DNA from: Mesorhizobium metallidurans STM 2683
Lineage (GTDB): Bacteria > Pseudomonadota > Alphaproteobacteria > Rhizobiales > Rhizobiaceae
Assembly: GCF_000350085.1 (NCBI RefSeq)
Contig: NZ_CAUM01000032.1
Span: 1-64,000 of the forward strand
Length of the DNA stretch: 64,000 nucleotides
Direction of reading: 5' to 3'
The position numbers were made by a program, and so were the translations under genes. Below the pieces are notes generated by a model that saw only the letters and a list, made by a program, of their open reading frames with translations, was not told where the DNA came from and ran no database searches. This document shows, piece after piece, positions 45,261 through 54,527 of this stretch; positions within the stretch are counted from its first letter, which is position 1, and the number at the start of each line of letters is the position of its first letter.

Positions 45261-45662
45261 TTATTCCGCGGTCGCGGCTTCCGCCTCGGCCGGGGCGGCC
45301 GCAGCGGCGGCAACAGCGGCAGCGGCATCGTCCTGCGCCTTCTTCAGCAGGGCGGCGCGTTCCTGCGCCTTCTTGCCGGGCTCGGCCTTCTTCGGGTTGG
45401 AGCGGGCCTCGCGCTTGGCAAGGCCGGCCTCGTCGAGGAAGCGCAGCACGCGGTCGGTCGGCTGGGCGCCGTGCGACAGCCAGTGCTTGACGCGGTCGGC
45501 GTCGACCTTGACGCGTTCGCCGTCCTTCGGCAGCAGCGGGTTCCATGAGCCGAGCGACTCGATGAACCGGCCGTCGCGCGGCGAACGGGCGTCGGCGACG
45601 ACGACGTGGTAATAGGGACGCTTCTTCGAGCCCGCACGGGCCAGTCTGATCTTCAGTGCCAT
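45261..45662 (-). CDS. rpsP: 30S ribosomal protein S16
   Basis: A 133-residue S16: [43 protein letters not shown] is the conserved core. The C-terminal 45 residues are an Ala/Lys-rich extension ([21 protein letters not shown]) common in rhizobia, making it longer than the usual 80-90 residues. It is the last gene of the ffh operon as seen here; rimM, trmD and rplS do not follow. Confidence 0.97.
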   Translation of the reverse strand: MALKIRLARAGSKKRPYYHVVVADARSPRDGRFIESLGSWNPLLPKDGERVKVDADRVKHWLSHGAQPTDRVLRFLDEAGLAKREARSNPKKAEPGKKAQERAALLKKAQDDAAAAVAAAAAAPAEAEAATAE

Positions 45663-45722
45663 TGTTTTCTCCTAAAAAGCTCTGATTTCGTTGATCGGTT
45701 TTTCGGTTAAAATCTCTGGTTA

Positions 45723-45766
45723 TGCATGTCGCCCAAAACCGCTGCGCACTTTTTGGGCGACATGCA
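45723..45766. repeat. TGCATGTCGCCC palindromic repeat upstream of rpsP
   Basis: A perfect 16-bp inverted repeat TGCATGTCGCCCAAAA/TTTTGGGCGACATGCA with a 12-nt loop sits between the chorismate mutase stop and rpsP. It could act as a processing or attenuation hairpin in the operon mRNA. Confidence 0.85.
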
Positions 45767-45767
45767 C

Positions 45768-46094
45768 TTAGCCGGCTTTGGTTATGCCGTTCGAGGCGGC
45801 GATCTGCTCATGATGCCGGATCACTTCGCGGACGACGAAGTTGAGGAATTTCTCCGCGAAATCCGGGTCGAGATGGGCGTCCTTCGCCAGTTGGCGAAGA
45901 CGGGCGATCTGCTGCTGCTCGCGCGCCGGATCGGCCGGCGGCAGGCCATGTTCGGCCTTCAGCACGCCGACCGCCTTGGTGCAGCGAAAGCGCTCGGCCA
46001 GCATATGGATGAGGGCTGCGTCTATGTTGTCGATCGAAGCGCGGTAGCCGGCCAGAATCGTCCGTGCGTCGGCCATGTCCTTTTCTTCGTTCAT
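45768..46094 (-). CDS. Chorismate mutase, AroQ type
   Basis: A 108-residue all-helical chorismate mutase: RTILAGYRASIDNIDAALIHMLAERFRCTKAVGVLKAEHGLPPADPAREQQQIARLRQLA. It converts chorismate to prephenate for phenylalanine and tyrosine. It lies 7 bp after ffh and before rpsP. ATG 46094 is chosen over a TTG at 46118 inside ffh; ATG 46076 is a further alternative. Confidence 0.92.
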   Translation of the reverse strand: MNEEKDMADARTILAGYRASIDNIDAALIHMLAERFRCTKAVGVLKAEHGLPPADPAREQQQIARLRQLAKDAHLDPDFAEKFLNFVVREVIRHHEQIAASNGITKAG

Positions 46095-46101
46095 CGTATT
46101 C

Positions 46102-47697
46102 TCACTTCTTCTTGCCAAGACCGGGCAGTCCGCCGCCGGGCAAGCCGGGCAGCTTCATGCCGCCGGGCAGGCCGGGAAGGCCACCGCCACCGGGCAGACC
46201 GGGCAAGCCCTTCATGCCGCCGAGACCGGCGGCCTGCGCCTGCTTCTGCAAGGCTTCGAGCTGCTTGGGGTCCATCTTCGACAAATCGGGCATACCCCCC
46301 ATGCCGCCCGGGCCCCCCATACCCCCTGGCATCATGCCGCCGAGGCCCATCTTCTGGGCGAGGCCGCCCATCATGCCGCGCATGAGGCCGCCTTTGCCCT
46401 TGCCGCCCATCGCCTTCATCATGTCGGCCATGCCGCGATGCATCTTGAGCAGTTTGTTGATCTCGGCCGCGTCGGTGCCGGAGCCGGCGGCGATGCGCTT
46501 CTTGCGCGAGTGCTTCAGGATGTCGGGATTGGCGCGCTCGGCCTTGGTCATCGACGAGATGATGGCGAGCTGGCGCCCGAACATCCTGTCGTCGAGGCCA
46601 GCGGCAGCCATCTGGTCCTTCATCTTGCCCATGCCCGGCATCATGCCCATGATGCCGCCCATGCCGCCCATCTTCGACATTTGCTGAAGCTGGCCGGCGA
46701 GGTCGTTCAGGTCGAACTTGCCCGACTGCATCTTCCTGGCCATCGCCGCCGCCTGCTCGGCGTCGATGTTCTCGGCGGCCCTCTCGACGAGGCTGACAAT
46801 GTCGCCCATGCCGAGGATGCGGTCGGCGATGCGCTTGGGATGGAACTCCTCCAGCCCGTCCATCTTTTCGCCGGTGCCGATCAGCTTGATCGGCTTGCCG
46901 GTGACGGCGCGCATCGAAAGGGCAGCGCCGCCGCGGCCATCGCCGTCCATGCGGGTGAGCACCAGGCCGGTGATGCCGACGCGCTCGTCGAAGCTCTTTG
47001 CCAGATTGACGGCGTCCTGGCCGGTCAGCGAATCGGCGACCAGCAGAATCTCGTGCGGCGACGACACTTTCTTGATGTCGGCCATCTCGACCATCAGTGG
47101 CTCGTCGATATGGGTGCGGCCGGCGGTGTCGAGGATGACGACGTCATGGCCGCCGAGCTTGGCCGCCTGCACGGCGCGCCGCGCGATGTCGACGGGGCCC
47201 TGGCCGGCGACGATCGGCAGCGTCGCGACCTTGACCTGCTCGCCGAGCTGGCGGAGCTGCTCCTGTGCGGCGGGGCGCCGCGTGTCGAGCGAGGCCATCA
47301 GGATCTTCTTGCTCTGACGCTCGGAAAGCCGCTTGGCGATCTTGGCCGATGTCGTCGTCTTGCCGGAGCCCTGCAGGCCGACCATCATGATGACGACAGG
47401 CGCCGGCGCGTTGAGGTCGATGGCGACGCCTTCGGCGCCCAACATTTCGACCAGTTCGTCATGGACGATCTTGACGACCATCTGGCCGGGCTTGATCGAC
47501 TTGACCACGGCGGCGCCGACGGCCTTCTCGCGCACCTTGTCGGTGAAGGAACGCACCACTTCCAGCGCCACGTCCGCCTCGAGCAGCGCGCGGCGCACCT
47601 CGCGCAGCGCCGCCGAGACATCCGCCTCCGACAGGGCACCGCGGCCGGTCAGGCCGTTCAGGATCGAACCAAGGCGCTCTTGTAGGGACTCAAACAT
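46102..47697 (-). CDS. ffh: Signal recognition particle protein Ffh
   Basis: A 531-residue Ffh, the SRP GTPase that brings nascent membrane proteins to FtsY. The N domain starts MFESLQERLGSILNGLTG. The G domain has GLQGSGKTTTSAKIA (P loop) and DTAGRTHID. The M domain carries the SRP-RNA-binding MSKMGGMGGIMGMMPG region. The C-terminal 70 residues are a Gly/Pro/Leu/Met-rich tail with repeated GLPGLPGG units, which makes it longer than the usual 450-500. A 35-codon ORF with a matching N-terminus overlaps its start. Confidence 0.97.
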   Translation of the reverse strand: MFESLQERLGSILNGLTGRGALSEADVSAALREVRRALLEADVALEVVRSFTDKVREKAVGAAVVKSIKPGQMVVKIVHDELVEMLGAEGVAIDLNAPAPVVIMMVGLQGSGKTTTSAKIAKRLSERQSKKILMASLDTRRPAAQEQLRQLGEQVKVATLPIVAGQGPVDIARRAVQAAKLGGHDVVILDTAGRTHIDEPLMVEMADIKKVSSPHEILLVADSLTGQDAVNLAKSFDERVGITGLVLTRMDGDGRGGAALSMRAVTGKPIKLIGTGEKMDGLEEFHPKRIADRILGMGDIVSLVERAAENIDAEQAAAMARKMQSGKFDLNDLAGQLQQMSKMGGMGGIMGMMPGMGKMKDQMAAAGLDDRMFGRQLAIISSMTKAERANPDILKHSRKKRIAAGSGTDAAEINKLLKMHRGMADMMKAMGGKGKGGLMRGMMGGLAQKMGLGGMMPGGMGGPGGMGGMPDLSKMDPKQLEALQKQAQAAGLGGMKGLPGLPGGGGLPGLPGGMKLPGLPGGGLPGLGKKK

Positions 47698-47797
47698 TGG
47701 TCAACCCGCCGCGCGACAGCGTCTTGGATTCATTTTGATCCCTGTCGGGCCGATGGCCCTCCACGCCTCTTGTGCGCTCCTGTAGCGATTCAAACAT
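47690..47797 (-). CDS. 35-residue leader ORF overlapping the ffh start
   Basis: A short frame on the ffh strand starts at 47797 with MFESLQER, identical to the first eight residues of Ffh. The two 24-base stretches differ at three sites, all synonymous third positions (GAA/GAG, TCG/TCC, CAG/CAA). It continues TRGVEGHRPDRD and stops with a TGA overlapping the ffh ATG region (8-bp overlap). Its ribosome site (AAAAGGAAAAAG) is better than that of ffh. It may be a coupling leader peptide or a relic of a tandem duplication. Confidence 0.45.
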   Translation of the reverse strand: MFESLQERTRGVEGHRPDRDQNESKTLSRGGLTNV

Positions 47798-47889
47798 TCT
47801 TTTTCCTTTTCCCTGGCACCCGGATAGTGCCCGAGAGGTAGTGCGTTCGCGTCAAGTGTCCAAACAAAAGCCGGTGCAAGCGCAAAGCC

Positions 47890-47924
47890 AAAAAGCACCC
47901 GGGGGCGCACTGCGCTGCCGGGTG
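47890..47924 (-). terminator. Intrinsic terminator after the CPBP protease gene
   Basis: On the minus strand, CACCCGG-15nt-CCGGGTG is followed by CTTTTTGG. It lies about 160 bp after the protease stop and 90 bp before the ffh leader. The rest of the 387-bp gap has no other feature I can support. Confidence 0.45.
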
Positions 47925-48084
47925 TTGGCCTCCAGGATCGATTTACAGCACCCGCCTCAAAGAGGTTTCGGCGTCCTGGTCGGCTTGCTCGGAGGGATAC
48001 TCGTCGCGGAATTCGAGGGCTGTAGACAGGAAATCGGCCGCGGAGTCAAGGTGTGGTCAGAATACGGTTACGTTCGGCTCGGGA

Positions 48085-49014
48085 TCATGATCTGTCCGGC
48101 TCGACCTTCAGCGGCGAGCGCGGATGCAGGAGGAGCAGGATCGTCAGCAGGCTGCAGGCGATGCCGATCGCGGCGATGAGAGCCGCGTCAAGCGTCGTCC
48201 AGCCGGAACCTTCGAGCGGCTTGGCGTTGAACAGGGCGAAGGAATTATAGCTCTGCTGATGCGAAATCAGCAGAAACCCGGTCAAATTGTTGCCGAGATG
48301 GACGCCGAAGGCGGCACCGAGATTGCCGGTGGCATAGACGAGAAGCGTCAGGAGCAGCGTAAAAGCGGCGATCGAGGCCAGCACGCAGGCGTTGATGGCG
48401 GCGCTCGAGCTTGGGCTCCAATGCATCGAGGTGAACAGAAGCCCCGGCAGCAGCGCCCAGATGAAGGGATTTTGAAACCGGCTGGCGAGGCCCCTCAAGA
48501 GATAGCCGCGGAACAGCACCTCTTCGGACGAGGCCTGCAGCAGAGTCAGCACAGCGATCGGGATCAGAAAGACAAGCCAGGTCGAGAAGTCGATCGCACC
48601 GCGTGCAATATCGGGCTGCAAGATATAGAGCAGGATCTCGGAGAGCGCCGAGGTGATCAGCACCGCGGCCAATCCCTTGAGGAACCCCGAGCGCGAGACA
48701 TGGCGGCTCGCGCCGAGCAGCGCCGTCAGCGACTCGCGATGGACCCAGCGCATGGCAACCCACAGGCCGATCCAGATGCCGGCGAAGGAGGCGAGCGCGG
48801 CAAGAATCCCGGCGGGCGACGCCATGAAGTCCTGCACTGTGCCCGCCGATGCCTGCCACAGCGCAAAAAGATAGGCGCCGCCGAGCAGCACGACCATGGT
48901 CGTCGCGACCCAGAACAGGATGACGATCGCCGATCCGAACAGCAGGCGCGGCAGGGTCGTCTTGTCGTTGGGGGTGCTTCGGTAGCGCTCGAAGGCGGAT
49001 GGATCTGATATCAC
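48085..49014 (-). CDS. CPBP family intramembrane glutamic metalloprotease
   Basis: A 309-residue membrane protein with about eight hydrophobic segments. The Abi/CPBP motifs are visible: SSEEVLFRGYLLRGLASR (EExxxR), FTSMHWSP (FxxxH-like) and GVHLGNNLTGF (HxxxN/B). CPBP proteases process prenylated or membrane substrates; in bacteria some act in bacteriocin self-immunity. GTG 49014 is preferred as AAGGGA lies 6 bp upstream; the frame is open to 49077. Confidence 0.87.
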   Translation of the reverse strand: MISDPSAFERYRSTPNDKTTLPRLLFGSAIVILFWVATTMVVLLGGAYLFALWQASAGTVQDFMASPAGILAALASFAGIWIGLWVAMRWVHRESLTALLGASRHVSRSGFLKGLAAVLITSALSEILLYILQPDIARGAIDFSTWLVFLIPIAVLTLLQASSEEVLFRGYLLRGLASRFQNPFIWALLPGLLFTSMHWSPSSSAAINACVLASIAAFTLLLTLLVYATGNLGAAFGVHLGNNLTGFLLISHQQSYNSFALFNAKPLEGSGWTTLDAALIAAIGIACSLLTILLLLHPRSPLKVEPDRS

Positions 49015-49104
49015 GCGGGTTCCCTTGACGAACGCATTCAGGCCGCATGATCTATGGGATTGGCGCCTCGCGCGCAATCATCCTCGTCGATGTACAGACG
49101 CGCG

Positions 49105-49257
49105 GCCGACTTGAGAACGCCGGCCGGCAACAGGCTGGAAGCGTCGAAGAGCGATCGGGCTGGTCAGCATTCGATCCGCAAACGACCAATTCCGGATTTG
49201 CTTCCGGTGGGTGGAAGGCGGCGCCGAGGACGTAGAAATCGCCGACTACAGCCAGGA
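49105..49257 (+). pseudogene. HigB/RelE-type toxin remnant
   Basis: The end of a HigB-like toxin is readable in two frames: DLRTPAGNRLEASKSDRAGQHSIR, then, after a 2-base loss at about 49180, NDQFRICFRWVEGGAEDVEIADY. The first ~45 residues of the family are not recognisable. Both parts together match a HigB C-terminus, so the gene is N-terminally truncated and frameshifted. Confidence 0.8.
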
Positions 49258-49265
49258 GCTTTACA

Positions 49266-49518
49266 ATGTTGAACCTCGACGTACCAATCCACCCGGGCGA
49301 ACACCCTTGCCAAGAAGCTGCACGTGCCCCCGCACCCGCATCGAGCGTCTGGTGCACGAAACCACGCCGATAACGTCGGATACCGCGCTTCGTCTTGCCA
49401 AGTCTTCGGCACGACGCCGAGGTTCTGGATGAATATGCAGGCCAGCCATGACCTTGCGGTTGAAAGCCAGGCCAAGAAGGCAGAAATCGACGCCATCGAG
49501 CAGATGCAAGCTGCCTGA
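49266..49518 (+). pseudogene. HigA family antitoxin remnant
   Basis: It begins MLNLDVPIHPGEH at 49266 in one frame, then loses the frame. RTRIERLVHETTPITSDTALRLAKS is readable in a second frame and FGTTPRFWMNMQASHDLAVESQ in a third, ending AEIDAIEQMQAA with TGA at 49516-49518. At least three indels and an internal loss of about 16 codons before the helix-turn-helix are inferred by comparison with the family pattern. It lies immediately after the toxin remnant, as in higBA operons. Confidence 0.85.
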
Positions 49519-49563
49519 AGCGTCGCGACGGGCGGCGGTTACCGCCGCCCGTCGATGATCTCG

Positions 49564-50166
49564 TCAGCGCACGACGTACATGATGCGCCGCGTGGCCGGA
49601 TCGACCAGCGCCGGCTGGCCGTTCACATAGACATAGCGATAGTCGTAGTCCGGAATCTCACGCAGTTCGACGCTGTCGGGCAAGGTTGCGCCGGTCACCA
49701 CCTCGCCATCGAGATAGACCGGATCGAGCCGATTGGTGTCGACGTAAGTGCGCACCTCGGCCGGCAGTCGTCTTATAGGTTCGATCGGCTCGCCGGCGAC
49801 GATCGCGCCGGTATAGGTGTCGGAATACTCGTCGCTGTCCGCCGGCGGCGTCACGATGGTGATGTCGGCGTCGGCCGGACGCCGCGTCAGCACGACCCGA
49901 TCGCCGCCGAAATCGGCGGTCACGTAGTCGGAATAGATCCAACCCTGGCCGCCTGCCTCGGCGATGGTGCACCATTTGCTGTTTTCGATGCAGCCGTCGA
50001 GCGTCGCCGACTGGCCTGCGGTGAGCACGCCGATGACCGGGTATTGCGGGCCGGGGCCGGCGCGCACATTGAGATCGGCAATGGCCGAAACGGCAGTGTC
50101 GGCCAAGGCCGTCCCCGACATGGCGGCAAGCGCGCCGGCTATGGCAGGAAACAGTAGGCGTTTCAT
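49564..50166 (-). CDS. SH3-domain/DUF1236 secreted protein
   Basis: A 200-residue exported protein. Signal peptide MKRLLFPAIAGALAAMSGTALA. Residues about 25-85 are a bacterial SH3 module (AVSAIADLNVRAGPGPQYPVIGVL, GWIYSDYV). The C-terminal part is DUF1236-like (LPAEVRTYVDTNRLDPVYLDGEVVTGATLPDSVELREIPDYDYRYVYVNGQPALVDPATRRIMYVV). Probably a periplasmic or wall-binding protein; function unknown. Confidence 0.88.
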   Translation of the reverse strand: MKRLLFPAIAGALAAMSGTALADTAVSAIADLNVRAGPGPQYPVIGVLTAGQSATLDGCIENSKWCTIAEAGGQGWIYSDYVTADFGGDRVVLTRRPADADITIVTPPADSDEYSDTYTGAIVAGEPIEPIRRLPAEVRTYVDTNRLDPVYLDGEVVTGATLPDSVELREIPDYDYRYVYVNGQPALVDPATRRIMYVVR

Positions 50167-50231
50167 GGTTTCGCTCCGTTTTTCACAATCCCTCGCGAAC
50201 GGAAACGAGGCAAACCCCTCATGCGTTCCGG

Positions 50232-51329
50232 CTAAAATGCCCCGGCCGGCTCACGATTTATTCCGATTTCTTTCGTTACCCCGGTCAGAAGGTCGTGGAT
50301 AAAGGCCAGCTTTTGCGCCGTTCGATCCGAGATGACGAAGGGATAGAGGTCGGGCAGGCCCATGCAGCGATTGATCGAGTTGGACGCCTCCGACAGCACC
50401 AGCCAGCGGGCCAGGATCTTTTCAAAGGGTTCCGGCGTGGCGGCGGGTTCGGCAGGCGCCGCCTGCAGCTTGCCGCCGGTATCGCCCTGCGGCAGAGCGT
50501 TGGTTTCCACGGTTTCCAGCCGGCCGAGCGGGAAATTCAGCGCATGCACCATTTCCAGCGTATCGGTGATGTGCAGATGGTGCGCCCATGTTTCGGCCCA
50601 GTCCTCCCAGGGGTGGGATGTGGCATAGGCCGAGATGTGGCCCTGCTGCCAGTCGGGCGCAGCGCCATTGGCGTAGTAGACCTTCAGCGCCTGCTCGTAG
50701 TCGGGGCGTTCGTCGCCGAACAAAGCGCGGAAGGCGACAAGCCTCTGCGGATCGTCGCGGATCAGGCGGTCCCAGTAATAGTGACCAAGCTCGTGGCGGA
50801 AATGACCGAGCAAGGTGCGGTAGTTCTCGCCCATCTCGACGCGCCGCTTTTCGCGTTCGGGCGAATCCGCCTCGGCGACGTTGAGCGTGACCAAGCCATT
50901 GTCATGGCCGGTCAGAATACGCTCGCCGCCAGGGCCACCACCGATCGGATCGCCGAGGAAGTCGAAGGCGAGGCCGGTTTCGTCACCGACATTCTGCTTG
51001 GGCGCGACCGGCAGCCCAGCGGCAAGCAGCGAATAGATCGCCCGCTTCTTCGCCGCCTCGACGCGGATCCAGCGGCGACGGTTGCCATCGACCGAAAGGT
51101 CGGGGATCAGTTGGTTCAGCACGCAGGCACGGCAGAAGGCATGGCCCGGCTCCGCCATCCAGTTGCAGGCGCACTCGTCGGCATTGGTGCATTGGAAGAC
51201 GCCGTCCGCGCCCGACAGGGCAAAGCGCGCATGCCCGGGATCGTAGAGCACGAGACTGGCGCAGTTGAGGCACTGGGCGTTCTCGAAATACAGGCGGTGG
51301 CCGCAATGCGGGCAGTCGAAGAGCTTCAT
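50232..51329 (-). CDS. Putative zinc-binding metallopeptidase with zinc ribbons
   Basis: A 365-residue protein. The N-terminus has CPHCGHRLYFENAQCLNC, a second cysteine set CTNADECACNW and a third CRACV. The central HELGHYYWD (about residue 178) is an HExxH zinc site, and WEDWAETWAHHLHI supplies the third ligand and following region. This fits the PF15887-type zinc-peptidase family of unknown substrate. It is not exported, judging by the absence of a signal peptide. Confidence 0.88.
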   Translation of the reverse strand: MKLFDCPHCGHRLYFENAQCLNCASLVLYDPGHARFALSGADGVFQCTNADECACNWMAEPGHAFCRACVLNQLIPDLSVDGNRRRWIRVEAAKKRAIYSLLAAGLPVAPKQNVGDETGLAFDFLGDPIGGGPGGERILTGHDNGLVTLNVAEADSPEREKRRVEMGENYRTLLGHFRHELGHYYWDRLIRDDPQRLVAFRALFGDERPDYEQALKVYYANGAAPDWQQGHISAYATSHPWEDWAETWAHHLHITDTLEMVHALNFPLGRLETVETNALPQGDTGGKLQAAPAEPAATPEPFEKILARWLVLSEASNSINRCMGLPDLYPFVISDRTAQKLAFIHDLLTGVTKEIGINREPAGAF

Positions 51330-51437
51330 CTCGGTCTCAAATCATCAGGGGGTCCGCATCCCGGACCAGGGTGACGGATATAGTGCGGGGCCATCCGGTG
51401 CCCAAACGCCTGTCGGCGGCCAGCGTTCCCGCCAACG

Positions 51438-51964
51438 CTATTTTGCCGCAAGCCGGGCGACGACCTGCCGCGCCACCGCCTCGCCAGACAGCCGCGCGCC
51501 GCCGCAGGTCTGCATCAGCGGACCGGCCAGATGCTCGCCGGCGAAGAAGATCTTTTCAGCCACCGGCTGCATCGGCGTGGCGCGCCTCCGAACGGAGGGG
51601 GCCGCCGCAGAGGCGCCGCGCACAAGCGCTCGCCGCCCCAATTGGTCATCATGGCGCGTCCGACATGCTTTCTTGTATCGGTGCCGAAGATGCCGCATAG
51701 CCGGTCGACGACGAAATCGACGCCCGCCGCCGACATCTCCCAGGCGAAATCGCCGCCGAAACAAGGATTGCGGTCGGCGGCATGCAGCCAGGCGCAGCCG
51801 ATGTCGAAGGGCACGCCGAAATGCTGATCGCTGGTCCAGGCGCGGCCGCCGGTGCGGTTCATCGCTTCGAACAGCTTGAAGGAAAGACCGGCTGCGCCAA
51901 GGGTCCTGGCGGCGGCAGGCTCGGCCGAGCCGGCGCCAACGATCACGACATCAACGTCTTCCAT
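51438..51964 (-). pseudogene. FAD-dependent amine oxidase remnant
   Basis: The start VDVVIVGAGSAEPAAARTLGAAGLSFKLFEAMNRTGGRAWT is an amine-oxidase FAD site, continuing to about residue 110. The end RATPMQPVAEKIFFAGEHLAGPLMQTCGGARLSGEAVARQVV is readable only in another frame from about 51640 downward. The middle (about 250-300 residues in intact members) is missing. It is a pseudogene with an internal deletion and a frameshift. Confidence 0.87.
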
Positions 51965-52220
51965 GAATATCTATCCCCGCCACAAATAATCGCTTGATCG
52001 TAGGCAAGTTCTGCGGCATTCGCCAGCAGGGCGCAGGGGACGCGTAAACGACTTCTTACCGCATCTGCCCGAAAATCGGAGTCGACTTTCGGAAAGCATG
52101 ATAAGCGGGTTCAAAGTGTCGGAGTGTACTTCGTGCGTGCGAATGGACCAGAAGTGACAAACGTGCGTTTCGCTGGCAAATTCGCAACCGGGATGTGATT
52201 CAGGCAATCAGGAGAACAGC

Positions 52221-53018
52221 ATGGCATTTCTTGCCAAGGGAAAAATGTTTGCAGCGGCCACGGTGGTGGCGGTGCTTGCGCTGGCGACGGGCGCGCAGGC
52301 GGCCAGCTGTGGCAAGAGCGGCGCCGGCTTCGCTGCTTGGAAGCCGGAGTTTGCCGCGGAGGCCAGGGCCAACGGTGTGGGCGCGAAGGGGCTGGCCGCT
52401 TTGGCCAGCGCGACCTACGCAACGAGGACGATCGCCGCCGACCGCGCCATCCACAAGGCCTTCAGTGGCTCGGTGGAAGCTTTCATGAAGCGCCGTGGCG
52501 CGTCCGCGATCATTGCCAAGGGCCGCGCGCTGAAGAAGGCGAATGCAGGGATGTTCGACAAGATCGAACGGACCTACGGCGTGCCGCCGGGCGTGTTGCT
52601 CGCCATCTGGGGTATGGAGACCGGCTTCGGTTCCTCCATGGGCAACCAGAATACGGTCTCCGCCATTTTAACGCTTGCCTATGATTGCCGCCGCCCGGAA
52701 TTCTTCTACCCGCATGCCATCGCAGCGCTGAAGCTGGTCGATCGCGGAGCTTTGAGCGCCTCGTCGGTCGGCGCCATGCATGGCGAGATTGGCCACACGC
52801 AGTTCCTGCCCGGGAATGTCATGAAGTATGGCGTCGGCAGCAGAAATCTGCGCGACAAAAGCACTGCGCTGGCTTCCACCGCCAACTTCCTCAAGGGTCA
52901 AGGTTGGCGGGCCGGTGCGAGTTACGAGGCGAATATGGGCGCAATTGCCGGCTGGAATTCGGCGGGCGTCTACCAGCAGGCCATCGCCCGCATCGCCACG
53001 GCGATCGATGCCGACTGA
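52221..53018 (+). CDS. Lytic murein transglycosylase
   Basis: A 265-residue secreted enzyme of the MltB-like (SLT_2) family. Signal peptide ends ALATGAQA. The catalytic glutamate is in LAIWGMETGFGSSMGNQNTV; SVGAMHGEIGHTQFLPGNVMKYGV follows. It cleaves peptidoglycan glycan strands to 1,6-anhydro ends. AGGAG lies 6 bp upstream of the ATG. It lacks the C-terminal peptidoglycan-binding domain seen in larger members. Confidence 0.92.
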   Translation: MAFLAKGKMFAAATVVAVLALATGAQAASCGKSGAGFAAWKPEFAAEARANGVGAKGLAALASATYATRTIAADRAIHKAFSGSVEAFMKRRGASAIIAKGRALKKANAGMFDKIERTYGVPPGVLLAIWGMETGFGSSMGNQNTVSAILTLAYDCRRPEFFYPHAIAALKLVDRGALSASSVGAMHGEIGHTQFLPGNVMKYGVGSRNLRDKSTALASTANFLKGQGWRAGASYEANMGAIAGWNSAGVYQQAIARIATAIDAD

Positions 53019-53042
53019 TAGAAATTCTCTATTCGACAGAAT

Positions 53043-53068
53043 AGCCCGGCCATGCGCCGGGCTTTTTT
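53043..53068 (+). terminator. Intrinsic terminator after the lytic transglycosylase gene
   Basis: AGCCCGGC-catgc-GCCGGGCT-TTTTT forms an 8-bp GC-rich stem followed by T residues, 25 bp after the stop. Confidence 0.85.
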
Positions 53069-53113
53069 GTTGGTCTAGAGATCCGGCGAAAGCCGGGTTT
53101 TTGGATATGATGG

Positions 53114-54343
53114 TCAGCTTCTGCGGTTGCGCGCCGCCAGCGTGCGCAGCCGTAGCGCGTTGAGGCGGATGAAGCCTTCGGCGTCCTTCTGATCGTAGGC
53201 GCCGCGGTCGTCCTCGAAGGTGACCAGCGCATCGGAATAGAGCGTCTTCTTCGACTTGCGCCCGGTGACGATCACATTGCCCTTGTAAAGCTTCAGCCGC
53301 ACCGTGCCTTCGACGTCTTCCTGGCTCTTGTCGATCATCGCCTGCAGCATCAGCCGCTCGGGCGCGAACCAGAAGCCATTGTAGATCAGCTCGGCATAGC
53401 GCGGCATGAACTCGTCCTTGAGGTGGGCGGCACCGCGATCGAGCGTGATCGATTCGATCGCCCGGTGGGCGGCGATCAGGATCGTGCCGCCGGGGGTTTC
53501 ATAGACGCCGCGCGATTTCATGCCGACGAAGCGGTTCTCGACCAGGTCGAGGCGTCCGATGCCGTTGTCGCGGCCGAGATCGTTGAGCGCGGCAAGCATC
53601 GTGGCCGGCGACAGTTTCTTGCCGTCGAGCGCGACCGGATCGCCCTTCAGGAATTCGATCTCGATCTCGGTGACCTTGTCCGGCGCGTCCATCGGCGAAA
53701 TCGTACGTTGGTGGACGAATTCCGGCGGCTCGGTCCACGGATCCTCCAGCACCTTGCCCTCGGAGGAGGAATGCAAAAGGTTGGCGTCGACGGAAAACGG
53801 CGCGTCGCCCTTCTTGTCCTTGGGCACCGGAATCTGGTGCTGCTCGGCGAAGTTGATGAGATCGGTGCGCGACTTGAACGACCAGTCGCGCCAGGGCGCG
53901 ATAACCTTGATATCGGGGTTCAGCGCATAGGCCGAGAGCTCGAAACGAACCTGGTCGTTGCCCTTGCCGGTGGCGCCATGGGCAATGGCATCGGCGCCGG
54001 TCTCTTTTGCGATCTCGACCAGGTGCTTGGAGATCAGCGGCCGCGCGATCGAGGTGCCGAGCAGATAGGTGCCTTCATAGACGGTGTTGGCGCGGAACAT
54101 CGGGAAGACGAAGTCGGCGACGAACTCCTCGCGAACATCGACGATGCGGATGTCCTTGATGCCCATCATCTCGGCCTTGCGGCGCGCCGGCTCCAACTCG
54201 CCGCCCTGGCCGAGATCGGCGGTGAAGGTGACGACTTCGGCGCCGAGTTCGGTCTGCAGCCATTTCAGGATGATGGAGGTGTCGAGGCCGCCGGAATAGG
54301 CGAGTACGACCTTCTTGACGTCTTTTATCTTGCTGGGGGACAT
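53114..54343 (-). CDS. argG: Argininosuccinate synthase
   Basis: A 409-residue enzyme. It joins citrulline and aspartate with ATP in arginine synthesis. The P-loop-like motif is [18 protein letters not shown], followed by [33 protein letters not shown] and [18 protein letters not shown] are standard. Start [11 protein letters not shown] at 54343 is typical; the frame is open to 54766 but that region is not family-like. Confidence 0.97.
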   Translation of the reverse strand: MSPSKIKDVKKVVLAYSGGLDTSIILKWLQTELGAEVVTFTADLGQGGELEPARRKAEMMGIKDIRIVDVREEFVADFVFPMFRANTVYEGTYLLGTSIARPLISKHLVEIAKETGADAIAHGATGKGNDQVRFELSAYALNPDIKVIAPWRDWSFKSRTDLINFAEQHQIPVPKDKKGDAPFSVDANLLHSSSEGKVLEDPWTEPPEFVHQRTISPMDAPDKVTEIEIEFLKGDPVALDGKKLSPATMLAALNDLGRDNGIGRLDLVENRFVGMKSRGVYETPGGTILIAAHRAIESITLDRGAAHLKDEFMPRYAELIYNGFWFAPERLMLQAMIDKSQEDVEGTVRLKLYKGNVIVTGRKSKKTLYSDALVTFEDDRGAYDQKDAEGFIRLNALRLRTLAARNRRS

Positions 54344-54527
54344 TTTGGCGGTTCCGCGCGAAAGGTTTCGCGGGCGAGGTATCACGGCGTTTCCGGCCTG
54401 CGCAAGAGACGAACGGTGCCTGGACCAGATGCTGCATCGGCCAGAAGCTGGCAAGGGCACGGCTCTTGCGGTATGGCTGCGCCGTCTTTTGCCGCCACGA
54501 GCCATATTTGCTGCCACGAGATCGGCC

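Noticed and set aside
54315..54527. An N-terminal extension of the LysE-family protein back to 54315
   Set aside because: This segment lies across the argG start and promoter; the family start is the ATG at 54528.
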